Shown: positions 1-6,590, counted from the stretch's first letter. The stretch: DNA of 7,581 nt from Thermoguttaceae bacterium (GCA_017549085.1 JAFYVO010000220.1:1-7581), one strand, 5' to 3'. A program made the numbers and translations. Notes: a model not told the origin generated them from the letters alone.

Positions 1-213
1 ATTGATTTCAGCATGCATTCTATGACCCATGCGGATGATGACACATGCCACGAGAAATGGATACACGGGTACAGAGACTACTGCGATAAAATTGGACTAA
101 GCGTAAATCAGGCCCATGCTCCGTTCTTTGAAGGACGGCCGACGCCCAGGAAGACGCCCGACTCGATTTCCGCCGCGTCTTTGGTCCCGTTGTTTTCGAT
201 AACCAGCTCGTAA
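1..213 (+). CDS. Partial sugar phosphate isomerase/epimerase (xylose isomerase-like TIM barrel), fragment
   Basis: The frame is open from base 1, so the gene begins upstream of the window; the ATG codons at 13 and 22 are probably internal. About 44 codons (bases 1 to about 132) read as an early part of a sugar phosphate isomerase/epimerase. An aspartate-serine strand (IDFS) is followed by an amphipathic helix with WIHGYRDYCDKIGLSVN, ending in the family-typical NQAHAPF. These enzymes are cytosolic TIM-barrel proteins acting on sugars or inositols; the substrate cannot be told from this piece. After about base 132 the frame runs through the antisense of the neighbouring gene to a stop at 211-213, so the last 27 or so codons are not isomerase. 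Codons such as AGA, ATA, CTA, GTA and AGC are frequent here and rare elsewhere in the window, which points to a foreign or chimeric origin. The family call rests on motif resemblance only. Confidence 0.55.
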   Translation: MDFSMHSMTHADDDTCHEKWIHGYRDYCDKIGLSVNQAHAPFFEGRPTPRKTPDSISAASLVPLFSITSS

Positions 214-2582
214 ACGCATTCTTTACCGACGGCGACCGGGTCTTTCGGAGCGTTGACGCGCATCGCCAAGACGGCGATCGACTCGACTTGAACGGTCGTT
301 TCGTTTTGCGCGGTCAAACCGGTTTGGTCGGCCCCGACGACGGCGAAGGTCGCGTCCCCTTTTTCGGTCAAGCGGCACAAGGTTTTGAAGACGACTTCTT
401 CGTTCGGGCGAACAAGCGGAATCGTCCAGTAAACGCGCCCCTTTTCGACGTTGCGCCGCGCCGAGCCGTCGCAAGCGAGAACCTCGACCGACGCCGGAAT
501 TTGCGCCGCGACGTCGACGTTTTCGAGCGGAGCGGAACCGACGTTTTTCACTCGAACGAGCGCGTCGAACTCGCCGTCGACAAATTGCAGTTCCGGCGCC
601 TCGATCGCGACGTCGAGCTTGCCGCGCAAAACGTCGATCTTCTTCGACGCCCGCGCTTCGACGCCGTACGCGCCGGTCGCTCGCGCTTCGATCGAGATCG
701 AGTCGTCCAAAACGGTTTTCACCGCCATTTCGATCGACTTTTCTTCCCCGGCTTTCAGGACGCCGATTCGTTGCGTCGCGTTCGTTTCGCCGGTCGAGAC
801 GAAGAGTTCGACGTCCTTGGCGTCGCCGTTCCCGACGTTGCGCAGACGGAGGCGGTACTTGTCTTCGACGCCCCATTCGATCGCGTCGCGCCCTTCGACG
901 CGCGCTTCCAGAATCGGCTCGACGACTTCGACGCCGGTTCGCGCCGACGCTCGTTCGCATTCGAAACGGCTGACCAACTCGAACGCGCTCCGTTTTTGCG
1001 GCGTCATCATCAATTCGAGTTCCGCCGAGGCGCCCGCGTCGAGCGTTCCGACTTCCCAAACGCAACGGCGCGATTCGCCGTCGAACCCGACGTCGCGCGT
1101 CTTGATTTGCGCGGCGCCGATTTTCGCTTCGACGTCGGCGACCGCGACCGTTTCCGGCAGTTCCGTCGTTACGACCAGCTTTCGCGCCGCGACGCTCCCG
1201 ACGTTGCGGGCGCGCACTTTGAACGTCGACTCTTGCCCGACGACCAAGTTTTTCGGCCCGAGCGTTTCGATTTCGACGATCGGCGAACGCGACGAAACGG
1301 TCGTTTCCGCTTCTTCCTTCTCTTCCGCGACGCGCCAAGCGCCGTCGTTCGCGTTCGTTCGCTTCGCCTTCGAACCGCTTTCGCTCGGCGTTTCGGCGTT
1401 GACTTGAAGTTGCGAACCGTCTTGGAAAAACGCGCCGAAACGGTCGTCAAGTTCGTTCAACGTCGTTTTTTTGTTCAATCCTTCCGATTTTTCAGTCGTT
1501 TTCGACCGACGCGACGCGACGAGCGAAAGCCGATCGTCTTCGGCTTCCCCTTCTTCCTCTTCTTCCGCGCTGTCTAAAACGTCCGCGACCGCCGCGTCGA
1601 CGTCGTTTTCTTCGTCCGCGTTTTCGGCGTCTTCTTCCGCCGTTTCCGCGTCGGCCCAAAGCGCGTCGTCTTCCGACTCGGTCGAGAAAACGGGAATCGC
1701 CGGGCCGACCGCTTCGTCGTCTTGCGCGTCGTTCTTCGGCGCCGACGTTTTTTTCGCGTTTCGCGTTTCCGCTTTACGGCTCGTCTTGCGCGACGGCGCC
1801 CCTTCCTCCGCTTCGTCGACCGTCGCGAGCGCCGAGCTCTCCGACCAATCTTCGGACGCGTCCGCCGCTTCGCCAAGAAGCGATTCTTCCAACAGTTCGA
1901 GGGAACCGAGCCCTTCCTCGCGCAAACTGCGACGTTCGACGCGCGACGAAACCTTGCGGCGAGAGGTCGAAACGCGGGCGTTCGCGCTCGACGCGAGCGG
2001 AGCGTCGCCGATTTCCTCTTCCAGTTCGTCGAGAAGCAACGCGGCGACCCCGCCGGTCGACGACTTTTTCGCCGACGAAAGACCGAGCGAAGACGAACGC
2101 GACGTCCCCAAGCTCGCGACCGCGGCGCGCGTCGTCCCAAACGTTCGCGTTTCGGTCGTCGCGGCCCCGGAACGAGGCGCGGGCGCGACCGGAGCGGCCC
2201 CCGAACGAGGAGCGGACGCGACCGACGAAGGAACGCCGACATTCGACTGGCGCCCAATCAGCCCCGCGCGCTCTTGGTCGGCGCTCGGCATATTCGAGAA
2301 ACTCGTCGGCGGAATGTTCGCGAACGAAACGCGAGCCGGCCCTTGCGGAACGACGTTCGCCGGTTCCGACGACTCTTTCGGTTTAAACGGATTCAAATTC
2401 GAAACAAAATCGCGAACGCTCGACCCGCTTTCGGCGCGCGCCGGAGCCTCTTGACGCGACGACGCAAATCCGGCGACCTGCGCCCAAGCGCTCGACGCGC
2501 CGTTAGAGCAAGCGCCCAAAAGCGTCAAAAGCATCGCGATTTGCGCGACGCGGCCTTGTTTCGTCGTTCTCTTCGTCGTCAT
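108..2582 (-). CDS. Secreted, probably lipid-anchored DUF11/CARDB-repeat protein, 3' end apparently truncated
   Basis: From the ATG at 2582 the protein has 824 residues. Residues 1-11 are basic, 12-24 hydrophobic, and LLGAC puts a lipobox cysteine at 25; an AWA-Q site at 34/35 is an alternative type I cleavage site. Residues 36 to about 430 are low-complexity Ser/Ala/Glu/Asp/Arg, with a short APRSGAA duplication and acidic runs near 340-350, so probably disordered. Four beta-sandwich repeats of DUF11/CARDB type follow, at about 434-556, 557-654, 655-769 and 770-813, each with a core like YRLRLRNVGNGDAKDVE. The fourth is cut short, and the final 11 or so residues plus the stop seem to come from the foreign segment at the left edge. 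An ATG at 2654 would add 24 residues. I prefer 2582 because it gives a normal signal peptide and has AGAAGGGA upstream. Such proteins sit on the cell surface or in the periplasm; the specific function is unknown. Confidence 0.8.
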   Translation of the reverse strand: MTTKRTTKQGRVAQIAMLLTLLGACSNGASSAWAQVAGFASSRQEAPARAESGSSVRDFVSNLNPFKPKESSEPANVVPQGPARVSFANIPPTSFSNMPSADQERAGLIGRQSNVGVPSSVASAPRSGAAPVAPAPRSGAATTETRTFGTTRAAVASLGTSRSSSLGLSSAKKSSTGGVAALLLDELEEEIGDAPLASSANARVSTSRRKVSSRVERRSLREEGLGSLELLEESLLGEAADASEDWSESSALATVDEAEEGAPSRKTSRKAETRNAKKTSAPKNDAQDDEAVGPAIPVFSTESEDDALWADAETAEEDAENADEENDVDAAVADVLDSAEEEEEGEAEDDRLSLVASRRSKTTEKSEGLNKKTTLNELDDRFGAFFQDGSQLQVNAETPSESGSKAKRTNANDGAWRVAEEKEEAETTVSSRSPIVEIETLGPKNLVVGQESTFKVRARNVGSVAARKLVVTTELPETVAVADVEAKIGAAQIKTRDVGFDGESRRCVWEVGTLDAGASAELELMMTPQKRSAFELVSRFECERASARTGVEVVEPILEARVEGRDAIEWGVEDKYRLRLRNVGNGDAKDVELFVSTGETNATQRIGVLKAGEEKSIEMAVKTVLDDSISIEARATGAYGVEARASKKIDVLRGKLDVAIEAPELQFVDGEFDALVRVKNVGSAPLENVDVAAQIPASVEVLACDGSARRNVEKGRVYWTIPLVRPNEEVVFKTLCRLTEKGDATFAVVGADQTGLTAQNETTVQVESIAVLAMRVNAPKDPVAVGKECVYELVIENNGTKDAAEIESGVFLGVGRPSKNGAWA

Positions 2583-3002
2583 TGTCGAAGCGTCCCTTCT
2601 CGAACGTTCCTCGCGTCCCGACGAATCGGGCGCGTTCGGAACAAATTCGCTCATTTTACTGACTTCTAAATCAATTCTCGTTCTTTTTTCGACGTTCGGC
2701 GCGACTTTGGGTCGTTCAACCGTCCCGTCGACGCGGCGAAACTCGACGAAAAAACTCGAGACGCCGCCTCTCTTTCTTTCTTATCGTCCGCGCTCCACGT
2801 TCGCGTTAGAACTTTTTTAACATTTCTTCCATTTAGCTAAAATTTAACAATTACTCCGAAATTTCCACATTCGTCCTATAAACGCCGCGAACGCGCTAGT
2901 GCTAACGCTCGTTTTTTCTTTCCTTCTTCTCCCGTTTTGAGTCGCGACGCGGGCTATTTTGCTTTTTTTTCGCGCTTCGAGCTTGCAACGCCCCGCAAGA
3001 AG

Positions 3003-3030
3003 TTGCTTTTTTCCTCCTTTTTGATACAAT
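3003..3030 (+). promoter_or_regulatory. Candidate sigma70-type promoter for fxsA
   Basis: TTGCTT (3003-3008) and TACAAT (3025-3030) are separated by 16 bases. The -10 hexamer matches the consensus at five of six positions and is preceded by TG at the extended -10 position; the -35 hexamer is weak (three of six). Transcription from here would leave a leader of roughly 190 bases before fxsA. This is inference from pattern alone; planctomycete promoters are poorly defined. Confidence 0.35.
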
Positions 3031-3195
3031 TTGTTAATCAGGTTGTTCGCAAGCCGTTCCGCCGAAACGGAATTTTGTTCGCGTCGGAAACGTTTTCCTT
3101 TTCGCCGCCGTCCTCCCGACGCGACGTAAAATCGTTCGCCGTCGACTCCCGCGTTCGCCGCCCGACGTTTGCCACGTCGCCGTTAAAACCGTCCC

Positions 3196-3216
3196 CTAAA
3201 CGGCTCGCGCCGTTAG
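3196..3216 (+). promoter_or_regulatory. Leader hairpin next to the fxsA start
   Basis: CTAAACGGC (3196-3204) and GCCGTTAG (3209-3216) form an eight-pair stem with one bulged A and a TCGC tetraloop. The right arm overlaps the beginning of AGAAAG (3215-3220), the only purine-rich ribosome-binding candidate ahead of the ATG at 3231. It could dampen translation initiation. No T-run follows, so it is not a terminator. Confidence 0.3.
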
Positions 3217-3230
3217 AAAGAACGCGCTTT

Positions 3231-3785
3231 ATGTTTTTTTTAGCGCTTTTGACCTATCCCGTTTTAGAAATCGCCGTTTTCCTTCTCGTCGCCGGTAAAA
3301 TCGGTTGGGCGTCGACGCTTCTTTTCGCGTTGGCGACCTCCTTTTTCGGCGTTTACCTCCTCCGAACGCAGGGAACGCGCGCCTCCTTTGCGCAACGCGC
3401 TTTTTCGACGCAAGCCGTTGAAAATTACCTATACGGCAATCTCGGCGCTCTTTTGCTTATTTTACCCGGTTTCGTTTCGGACGTTTTCGGCGCGCTGTTG
3501 CTTTTCGCTCCGACGCGACGCGCTTTCCTCGGCGTCGTTCGTCGCTGCGGAGTCGACCTTTATCGCCAAGCCAACGGACCGTTTTCCGTCTTCCGCGCCT
3601 ACCGCTTCGGCGACGGTTTCGCGGGCCCCTTCGGCGACTCGAACGATTTCGCGCCAAACGCCGCTTCCAACGACGACCCGATCGACGTCGAAACGTTCGC
3701 TTCGACGCCGGAATCGTCCGCGACGCCTTCGCGCTCGCCGTCCGACGACGACCCGATCGACGTCGAGTTTGTCGTTCGCCAATAA
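3231..3785 (+). CDS. fxsA: FxsA family inner-membrane protein
   Basis: This 184-residue protein has the FxsA layout. Residues 1-20 form a first membrane segment with P10 and E13 (TYPVLEIAVF). Residues 25-46 form a second segment ending in LLRTQG, and 70-92 form a third with the family-typical LLLILPGFVSD. The C-terminal tail (about 95-184) is cytoplasmic and polar. Escherichia coli FxsA is known for relieving phage T7 exclusion by the F plasmid when overexpressed; its normal role is unclear. Compared with typical FxsA the tail is extended and contains DDPIDVE twice (148-154 and 173-179), encoded by an in-frame direct repeat. The ATG at 3231 is chosen because the membrane domain begins there; an open TTG start at 2937 would add 98 residues of unlikely sequence. 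Codons 2-4 are a run of eight T. The next gene, on the same strand, starts 70 bases later. Confidence 0.88.
   Translation: MFFLALLTYPVLEIAVFLLVAGKIGWASTLLFALATSFFGVYLLRTQGTRASFAQRAFSTQAVENYLYGNLGALLLILPGFVSDVFGALLLFAPTRRAFLGVVRRCGVDLYRQANGPFSVFRAYRFGDGFAGPFGDSNDFAPNAASNDDPIDVETFASTPESSATPSRSPSDDDPIDVEFVVRQ
3671..3691 (+). repeat. Direct repeat, copy 1, within fxsA
   Basis: A 21-base stretch identical to 3746-3766, offset by exactly 75 bases (25 codons). It encodes the DDPIDVE motif in the FxsA tail and keeps the reading frame, consistent with a small internal duplication or selection on the peptide motif. Confidence 0.75.
3746..3766 (+). repeat. Direct repeat, copy 2, within fxsA
   Basis: Second identical copy of the 21-base repeat at 3671-3691. 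It encodes DDPIDVE close to the FxsA C-terminus, which ends five residues later (FVVRQ). Confidence 0.75.
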
Positions 3786-3798
3786 TCGGCGCTATAGT
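3769..3798 (+). promoter_or_regulatory. Candidate promoter for the dnaA-type gene
   Basis: TTGTCG (3769-3774) and TATAGT (3793-3798) are spaced by 18 bases and match the sigma70 hexamers at four of six and five of six positions. The -35 lies in the last codons of fxsA and the -10 just past its stop. It would place a start site near 3805, about 50 bases ahead of the dnaA ATG. Read-through from fxsA is also possible, as I see no terminator between them. Confidence 0.3.
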
Positions 3799-3855
3799 AA
3801 TAATGACAAAACAGCCCTAATTCCCTTTTCCCATTCCCCCGTTCCTCGTTCGCCA

Positions 3856-5283
3856 ATGTCCGTTTCCCCCTCCGCTCCGCTTCGTCGCGTCCTTGCGCTC
3901 CCCTTTTTCCCCGCCGTTTCGGACGACGGCGTCGCGCTCGACCCCGATCCGTTTTCGCCGAACGCCCTTCTCGGGGGTTTCGTTTCCGGCCCGGAAAACC
4001 GCCTCGCCGAACTCGCGGTTCGCTTCGCCGTCGACGGCGTTCCGATCTTCGAGCGTCCCTTAGGCGAAACGAACGTTCCGTCCGACGCGGCGCGTCTCGA
4101 CGGCGCTCCGTCTCGCGACGATCTCGAAACGCTCTTCCGGGAAGCGGCGAACGCCGAAAACGACGCCGATTTCGACGCGATTTTCGACCGCCGCGCCGTT
4201 CGAGTCGCCGCTCGGACGCCCGAACGCCGCCCGACCCTCTTCCCGCTCGACGGCGACGCCGACGTCGACGCGACAAGCGCCGCGTCCGACGCAAACGCGG
4301 CGCCGAGCCGCTCGACGCCGCGCGTCCGCGGTTGGCGTCCGTTGGAAGAAGCGTCGTTTTTTACGCCGCTCGTCTTTTACGGCCCGAGCGGTTCCGGCAA
4401 AACGCGCCTCGTCGAAGGAATCTGCCAAAGTCGCCGACTCGCGGAGCCGAACAAAACGCTTTACTACCTTTCCGGTATTGATTTCGCGCGTTCCTTAACG
4501 AACGCGATTCGCCGCGATCAAACGCAAATTTTCCGAACGCTCTTGGGGCAAGCTCGCGTCGTCGCGATCGAAAACGCCGACGTTCTCGCCGAACGCGACG
4601 CGGCGCAATCGGAGTTTTTGCCGATTCTCGACGCCGCCGCCCGCGAGCAAAAGCTCGTTATCGTTACTTTTTCCAAAAACCCGAACGAAATTCCCGGTTT
4701 TTCCCCCGAACTCGCCGCGCGTCTCGGCGGCGGACTCTTGATCCCGACCCGTTTTCCGACCCGCGAAACCAAACGTTTTATCGTCGAACGCGCCGCCGTC
4801 AAACTCGGCCTTCGCCTCGACGAAGCGACGGTCGACTTCTGCGTCGACAACTCCCCGGCGTCGGTCGGCGGCGTCTGCGGAACGCTCGTTCAAGCGGCGC
4901 AAGAATTCGCTTCTCGAACCCGTTCCCCGTCCCCGGAAAACTTCCGCGCTCTCGTCGAAGCGCGAAATCCGGAGCCGACCTGGACGCTCGACCGCGTTTT
5001 GAAAACGGTCGCGAAGCAGTTTTCCGTTTCGGTCGTCGAAATGCGGAGCAAAAAACGCTCAAAAACGCTCGTTTTGGCGCGCAACGTCGTTTTTTATCTC
5101 GCGCGGAAGTTGACCGACGCGACCTTTCAAGAAATCGGACGCGAATTTTCAAACCGCGATCACTCGACGACGCTCCGCGGCGCCCGCGACGTCGCCGAAG
5201 CGCTCGAAACCGACGCCGAGTTGCGCTTCCAAGTGCGCGAAATCGTCGAGAAGCTCCGCGCCGAGGATCGCGTCGAACTTTAA
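3856..5283 (+). CDS. dnaA: DnaA-type chromosomal replication initiator, divergent
   Basis: A 475-residue cytosolic AAA+ initiator that binds and opens the replication origin. Domain I (helicase loading) is absent. Box I of the AAA+ domain is at 42-58 (FVSGPENRLAELAVRFA), Walker A at 176-183 (GPSGSGKT), the Walker B strand at 235-242 (VVAIENAD) and the arginine finger at R289 (SPELAARLGGGL). Domain IV is at about 375-470, with the helix-turn-helix signature SNRDHSTT at 432-439. About 110 low-complexity residues separate Box I from Walker A, where typical DnaA has about 10. Walker B, sensor 1 and sensor 2 residues are altered. Domain IV rules out Hda, which lacks it. The ATG at 3856 is chosen because Box I follows within 45 residues; the open frame upstream overlaps fxsA and is not credible. 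No clear Shine-Dalgarno precedes the start; the leader is pyrimidine-rich. It could be a paralogue rather than the only DnaA. Confidence 0.85.
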   Translation: MSVSPSAPLRRVLALPFFPAVSDDGVALDPDPFSPNALLGGFVSGPENRLAELAVRFAVDGVPIFERPLGETNVPSDAARLDGAPSRDDLETLFREAANAENDADFDAIFDRRAVRVAARTPERRPTLFPLDGDADVDATSAASDANAAPSRSTPRVRGWRPLEEASFFTPLVFYGPSGSGKTRLVEGICQSRRLAEPNKTLYYLSGIDFARSLTNAIRRDQTQIFRTLLGQARVVAIENADVLAERDAAQSEFLPILDAAAREQKLVIVTFSKNPNEIPGFSPELAARLGGGLLIPTRFPTRETKRFIVERAAVKLGLRLDEATVDFCVDNSPASVGGVCGTLVQAAQEFASRTRSPSPENFRALVEARNPEPTWTLDRVLKTVAKQFSVSVVEMRSKKRSKTLVLARNVVFYLARKLTDATFQEIGREFSNRDHSTTLRGARDVAEALETDAELRFQVREIVEKLRAEDRVEL

Positions 5284-5339
5284 CGCGCCCGCCTATTCGT
5301 CGCGACCGTTCTTCTTACCGCGCCCCGTCTTTTCTTTCC

Positions 5340-5362
5340 AACCGCTTTAACCGCTTTAACCG
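5340..5362 (+). repeat. 9-base tandem repeat, 2.6 copies
   Basis: The unit AACCGCTTT occurs at 5340-5348 and 5349-5357, followed by a partial copy AACCG (5358-5362). It lies 57 bases past the dnaA stop and about 310 bases ahead of folD. Spacing of nearly one helical turn is compatible with a protein-binding site, but nothing else supports that. Confidence 0.6.
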
Positions 5363-5499
5363 ACGCCGTCGCAACAACAAGACGCAAAAAGCGCCGAATT
5401 CGCGACGTTAAAATTTGCGCGAAAAAACGAATGAACGCGTCGCGCCGAATAAATGGACGGCGACGTCGAGAAAGATTGAGAAAACGAGAACGCGCCCCT

Positions 5500-5527
5500 T
5501 TGTTTTCGGCGAAAGACGTTGTAAAAT
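5500..5527 (+). promoter_or_regulatory. Candidate promoter for folD
   Basis: TTGTTT (5500-5505) and TAAAAT (5522-5527) are separated by 16 bases; the -10 matches consensus at five of six positions, the -35 at three. It would give a leader of about 135 bases before folD. Weak pattern evidence only. Confidence 0.3.
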
Positions 5528-5659
5528 TGCGTTAAGCGGGTTTATCGGTCGACGCCGGTCGCTCGCTTTCGGTTCCCCCCGTTTGCAAACCGCACTCGAC
5601 GCCCTTTCGCGAACGCGTTTCACTCAATCGCGTTTTCAACGCGGCGTCCAACAGCTCCT

Positions 5660-5664
5660 AAGGA
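5660..5664 (+). promoter_or_regulatory. Ribosome-binding site of folD
   Basis: AAGGA lies five bases ahead of the ATG at 5670. It is the clearest Shine-Dalgarno in the window and fixes the folD start against the 85-codon in-frame upstream extension. Confidence 0.75.
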
Positions 5665-5669
5665 ACGTT

Positions 5670-6590
5670 ATGACCGCTCAAATTCTCGACGGCAAAGGCT
5701 TGGCCGAAATCATTCGCGCCGAAATCAAAGAGGACGTCGCGCGCTTCGTCGCCGAAACGCAAGTGCAACCCGGTTTGGCCGTCGTTCTCGTCGGCGAAAA
5801 TCCGGCGAGTCAAGTTTACGTCCGCAACAAGGAGGCCGCTTGCGTCAAAGCCGGGATGAAGAGCGTTATGCGCCGTCTTCCCGCCGAAACGACGACCGAA
5901 GAACTCCTCGCGCTCGTCGCCGAAATGAACGCCGACCCGACGATTCACGGGATTCTCATTCAATTGCCGTTGCCGAAGGGTATCGACGAGCAACGCGTTT
6001 TGGACGCGATCGACCCGGAAAAAGACGTCGACGCGTTTCATCCGGAAAACGTCGGGTTGATCTCGCAAGGTCGTCCGCGTTTCCTCCCCTGCACCCCTTA
6101 CGGCGTCCAACAAATCCTCGTCCGTTCGAACATTGAAACGAAGGGCAAGCGCGTCGCGATTCTCGGTCGCAGCGACATTGTCGGCAAGCCGATGGCGCTC
6201 CTTCTTCTGCAAAAAGGGCTCGGCGGCGACGCGACCGTTACGGTCTGCCACAGCCGCACCGAAAACCTCGCCGAAATCCTTCGCGAAGCCGACATTATCG
6301 TCGCGGCGATCGGTCAACCGGAGTTCGTTAAAGCCGATATGATCAAGCCGGGCGCGGTCGTTATCGACGTCGGGATCAACCGCGTTGAAAAAGACGGCGT
6401 CGACGAAAACGGCGCGCCGACCAAGGTTTCGAAGCTCGTCGGCGACGTCGACTTCGAGGCGGTCAAGGAAGTCGCCGGCGCGATCACGCCGGTCCCGGGG
6501 GGCGTCGGCCCGTTGACCGTTACGATGCTTCTCTTGAACGCGCTCAACGCCGCTCGTCGTCAAACCGCCGCGGCGCAAGCGTCCAAGTAA
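5670..6590 (+). CDS. folD: Bifunctional methylenetetrahydrofolate dehydrogenase / methenyltetrahydrofolate cyclohydrolase
   Basis: FolD interconverts 5,10-methylene-, 5,10-methenyl- and 10-formyl-tetrahydrofolate with NADP, supplying one-carbon units for purines, formyl-Met-tRNA and related pathways. It is a cytosolic homodimer. The 306 residues are close to the usual 280-300. The catalytic domain carries Y50 and K54 (SQVYVRNKEAAC), QLPLP at 98-102, and KDVDAFHPENVG at 118-129, where most relatives have KDVDGFHP. PCTPYGV is at 140-146. The Rossmann domain has GRSDIVGKP at 166-174 and CHSRT at 193-197. The C-terminal signature PVPGGVGPLT is at 274-283. All key residues are present, so the enzyme should be active. 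The start at 5670 has AAGGA five bases upstream. The gene appears monocistronic: a candidate promoter lies in the preceding gap and a strong terminator hairpin follows. Confidence 0.97.
   Translation: MTAQILDGKGLAEIIRAEIKEDVARFVAETQVQPGLAVVLVGENPASQVYVRNKEAACVKAGMKSVMRRLPAETTTEELLALVAEMNADPTIHGILIQLPLPKGIDEQRVLDAIDPEKDVDAFHPENVGLISQGRPRFLPCTPYGVQQILVRSNIETKGKRVAILGRSDIVGKPMALLLLQKGLGGDATVTVCHSRTENLAEILREADIIVAAIGQPEFVKADMIKPGAVVIDVGINRVEKDGVDENGAPTKVSKLVGDVDFEAVKEVAGAITPVPGGVGPLTVTMLLLNALNAARRQTAAAQASK

Larger units (their letters stand above)
2583..3230. other. Divergent intergenic region
   Basis: This 648-base stretch lies between the minus-strand repeat protein and fxsA and has no convincing gene. 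Bases 2810-2882 are strongly AT-rich for this genome and contain a 10-base palindrome, TTTAGCTAAA (2832-2841), and a near match to a DnaA box (2861-2869). Pyrimidine-rich runs occur at 2911-2933 and 2966-2974. A frame in register with fxsA is open from a TTG at 2937, but its translation is low-complexity and basic and lies ahead of a clear FxsA N-terminus, so I treat it as untranslated leader. Promoters for both flanking genes should lie here. Confidence 0.6.
5284..5669 (+). other. Intergenic region between dnaA and folD
   Basis: These 386 bases hold no convincing gene. The folD frame is open upstream to a TTG at 5415, but the 85 extra codons are basic, low-complexity and lie ahead of a normal FolD N-terminus with its own ribosome-binding site. 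The stretch contains a 9-base tandem repeat (5340-5362) and a promoter candidate (5500-5527). No strong terminator for the upstream gene is visible. Confidence 0.6.

Noticed and set aside
288..1577. Long + strand open frame opposite the repeat protein (429 codons)
   Set aside because: Its translation is a monotone Arg/Phe/Asp/Val mixture with no domain, and the minus-strand frame shows a signal peptide and clear repeats. It is a shadow caused by codon bias.
1471..2669. Further + strand open frames (1471-2454 Ser-rich, 1722-2669 Arg-rich)
   Set aside because: Low-complexity antisense translations of the acidic, disordered half of the repeat protein, with no recognisable family.
2891..2920. 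Possible terminator hairpin before a T-run
   Set aside because: The stem is short and interrupted, and no + strand gene ends upstream of it.
2844..3029. 61-codon minus-strand frame in the divergent region
   Set aside because: Lys/Arg-rich and low-complexity over a pyrimidine-rich stretch, with no domain and no supporting context.
2937..3230. N-terminal extension of fxsA from a TTG start
   Set aside because: The 98 extra residues are not FxsA-like and precede a normal membrane-domain start at the ATG at 3231.
3388..3855. In-frame upstream extension of the dnaA-type gene overlapping fxsA
   Set aside because: It overlaps the membrane and tail region of fxsA in another frame and reads as Ser/Arg/Thr-rich noise.
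5415..5669. In-frame upstream extension of folD from a TTG start
   Set aside because: FolD begins at MTAQILDGK with AAGGA five bases before its ATG; the upstream residues match nothing in the family.
5658..6578. Long minus-strand frame opposite folD
   Set aside because: Antisense shadow of a gene whose sense product is unambiguous.
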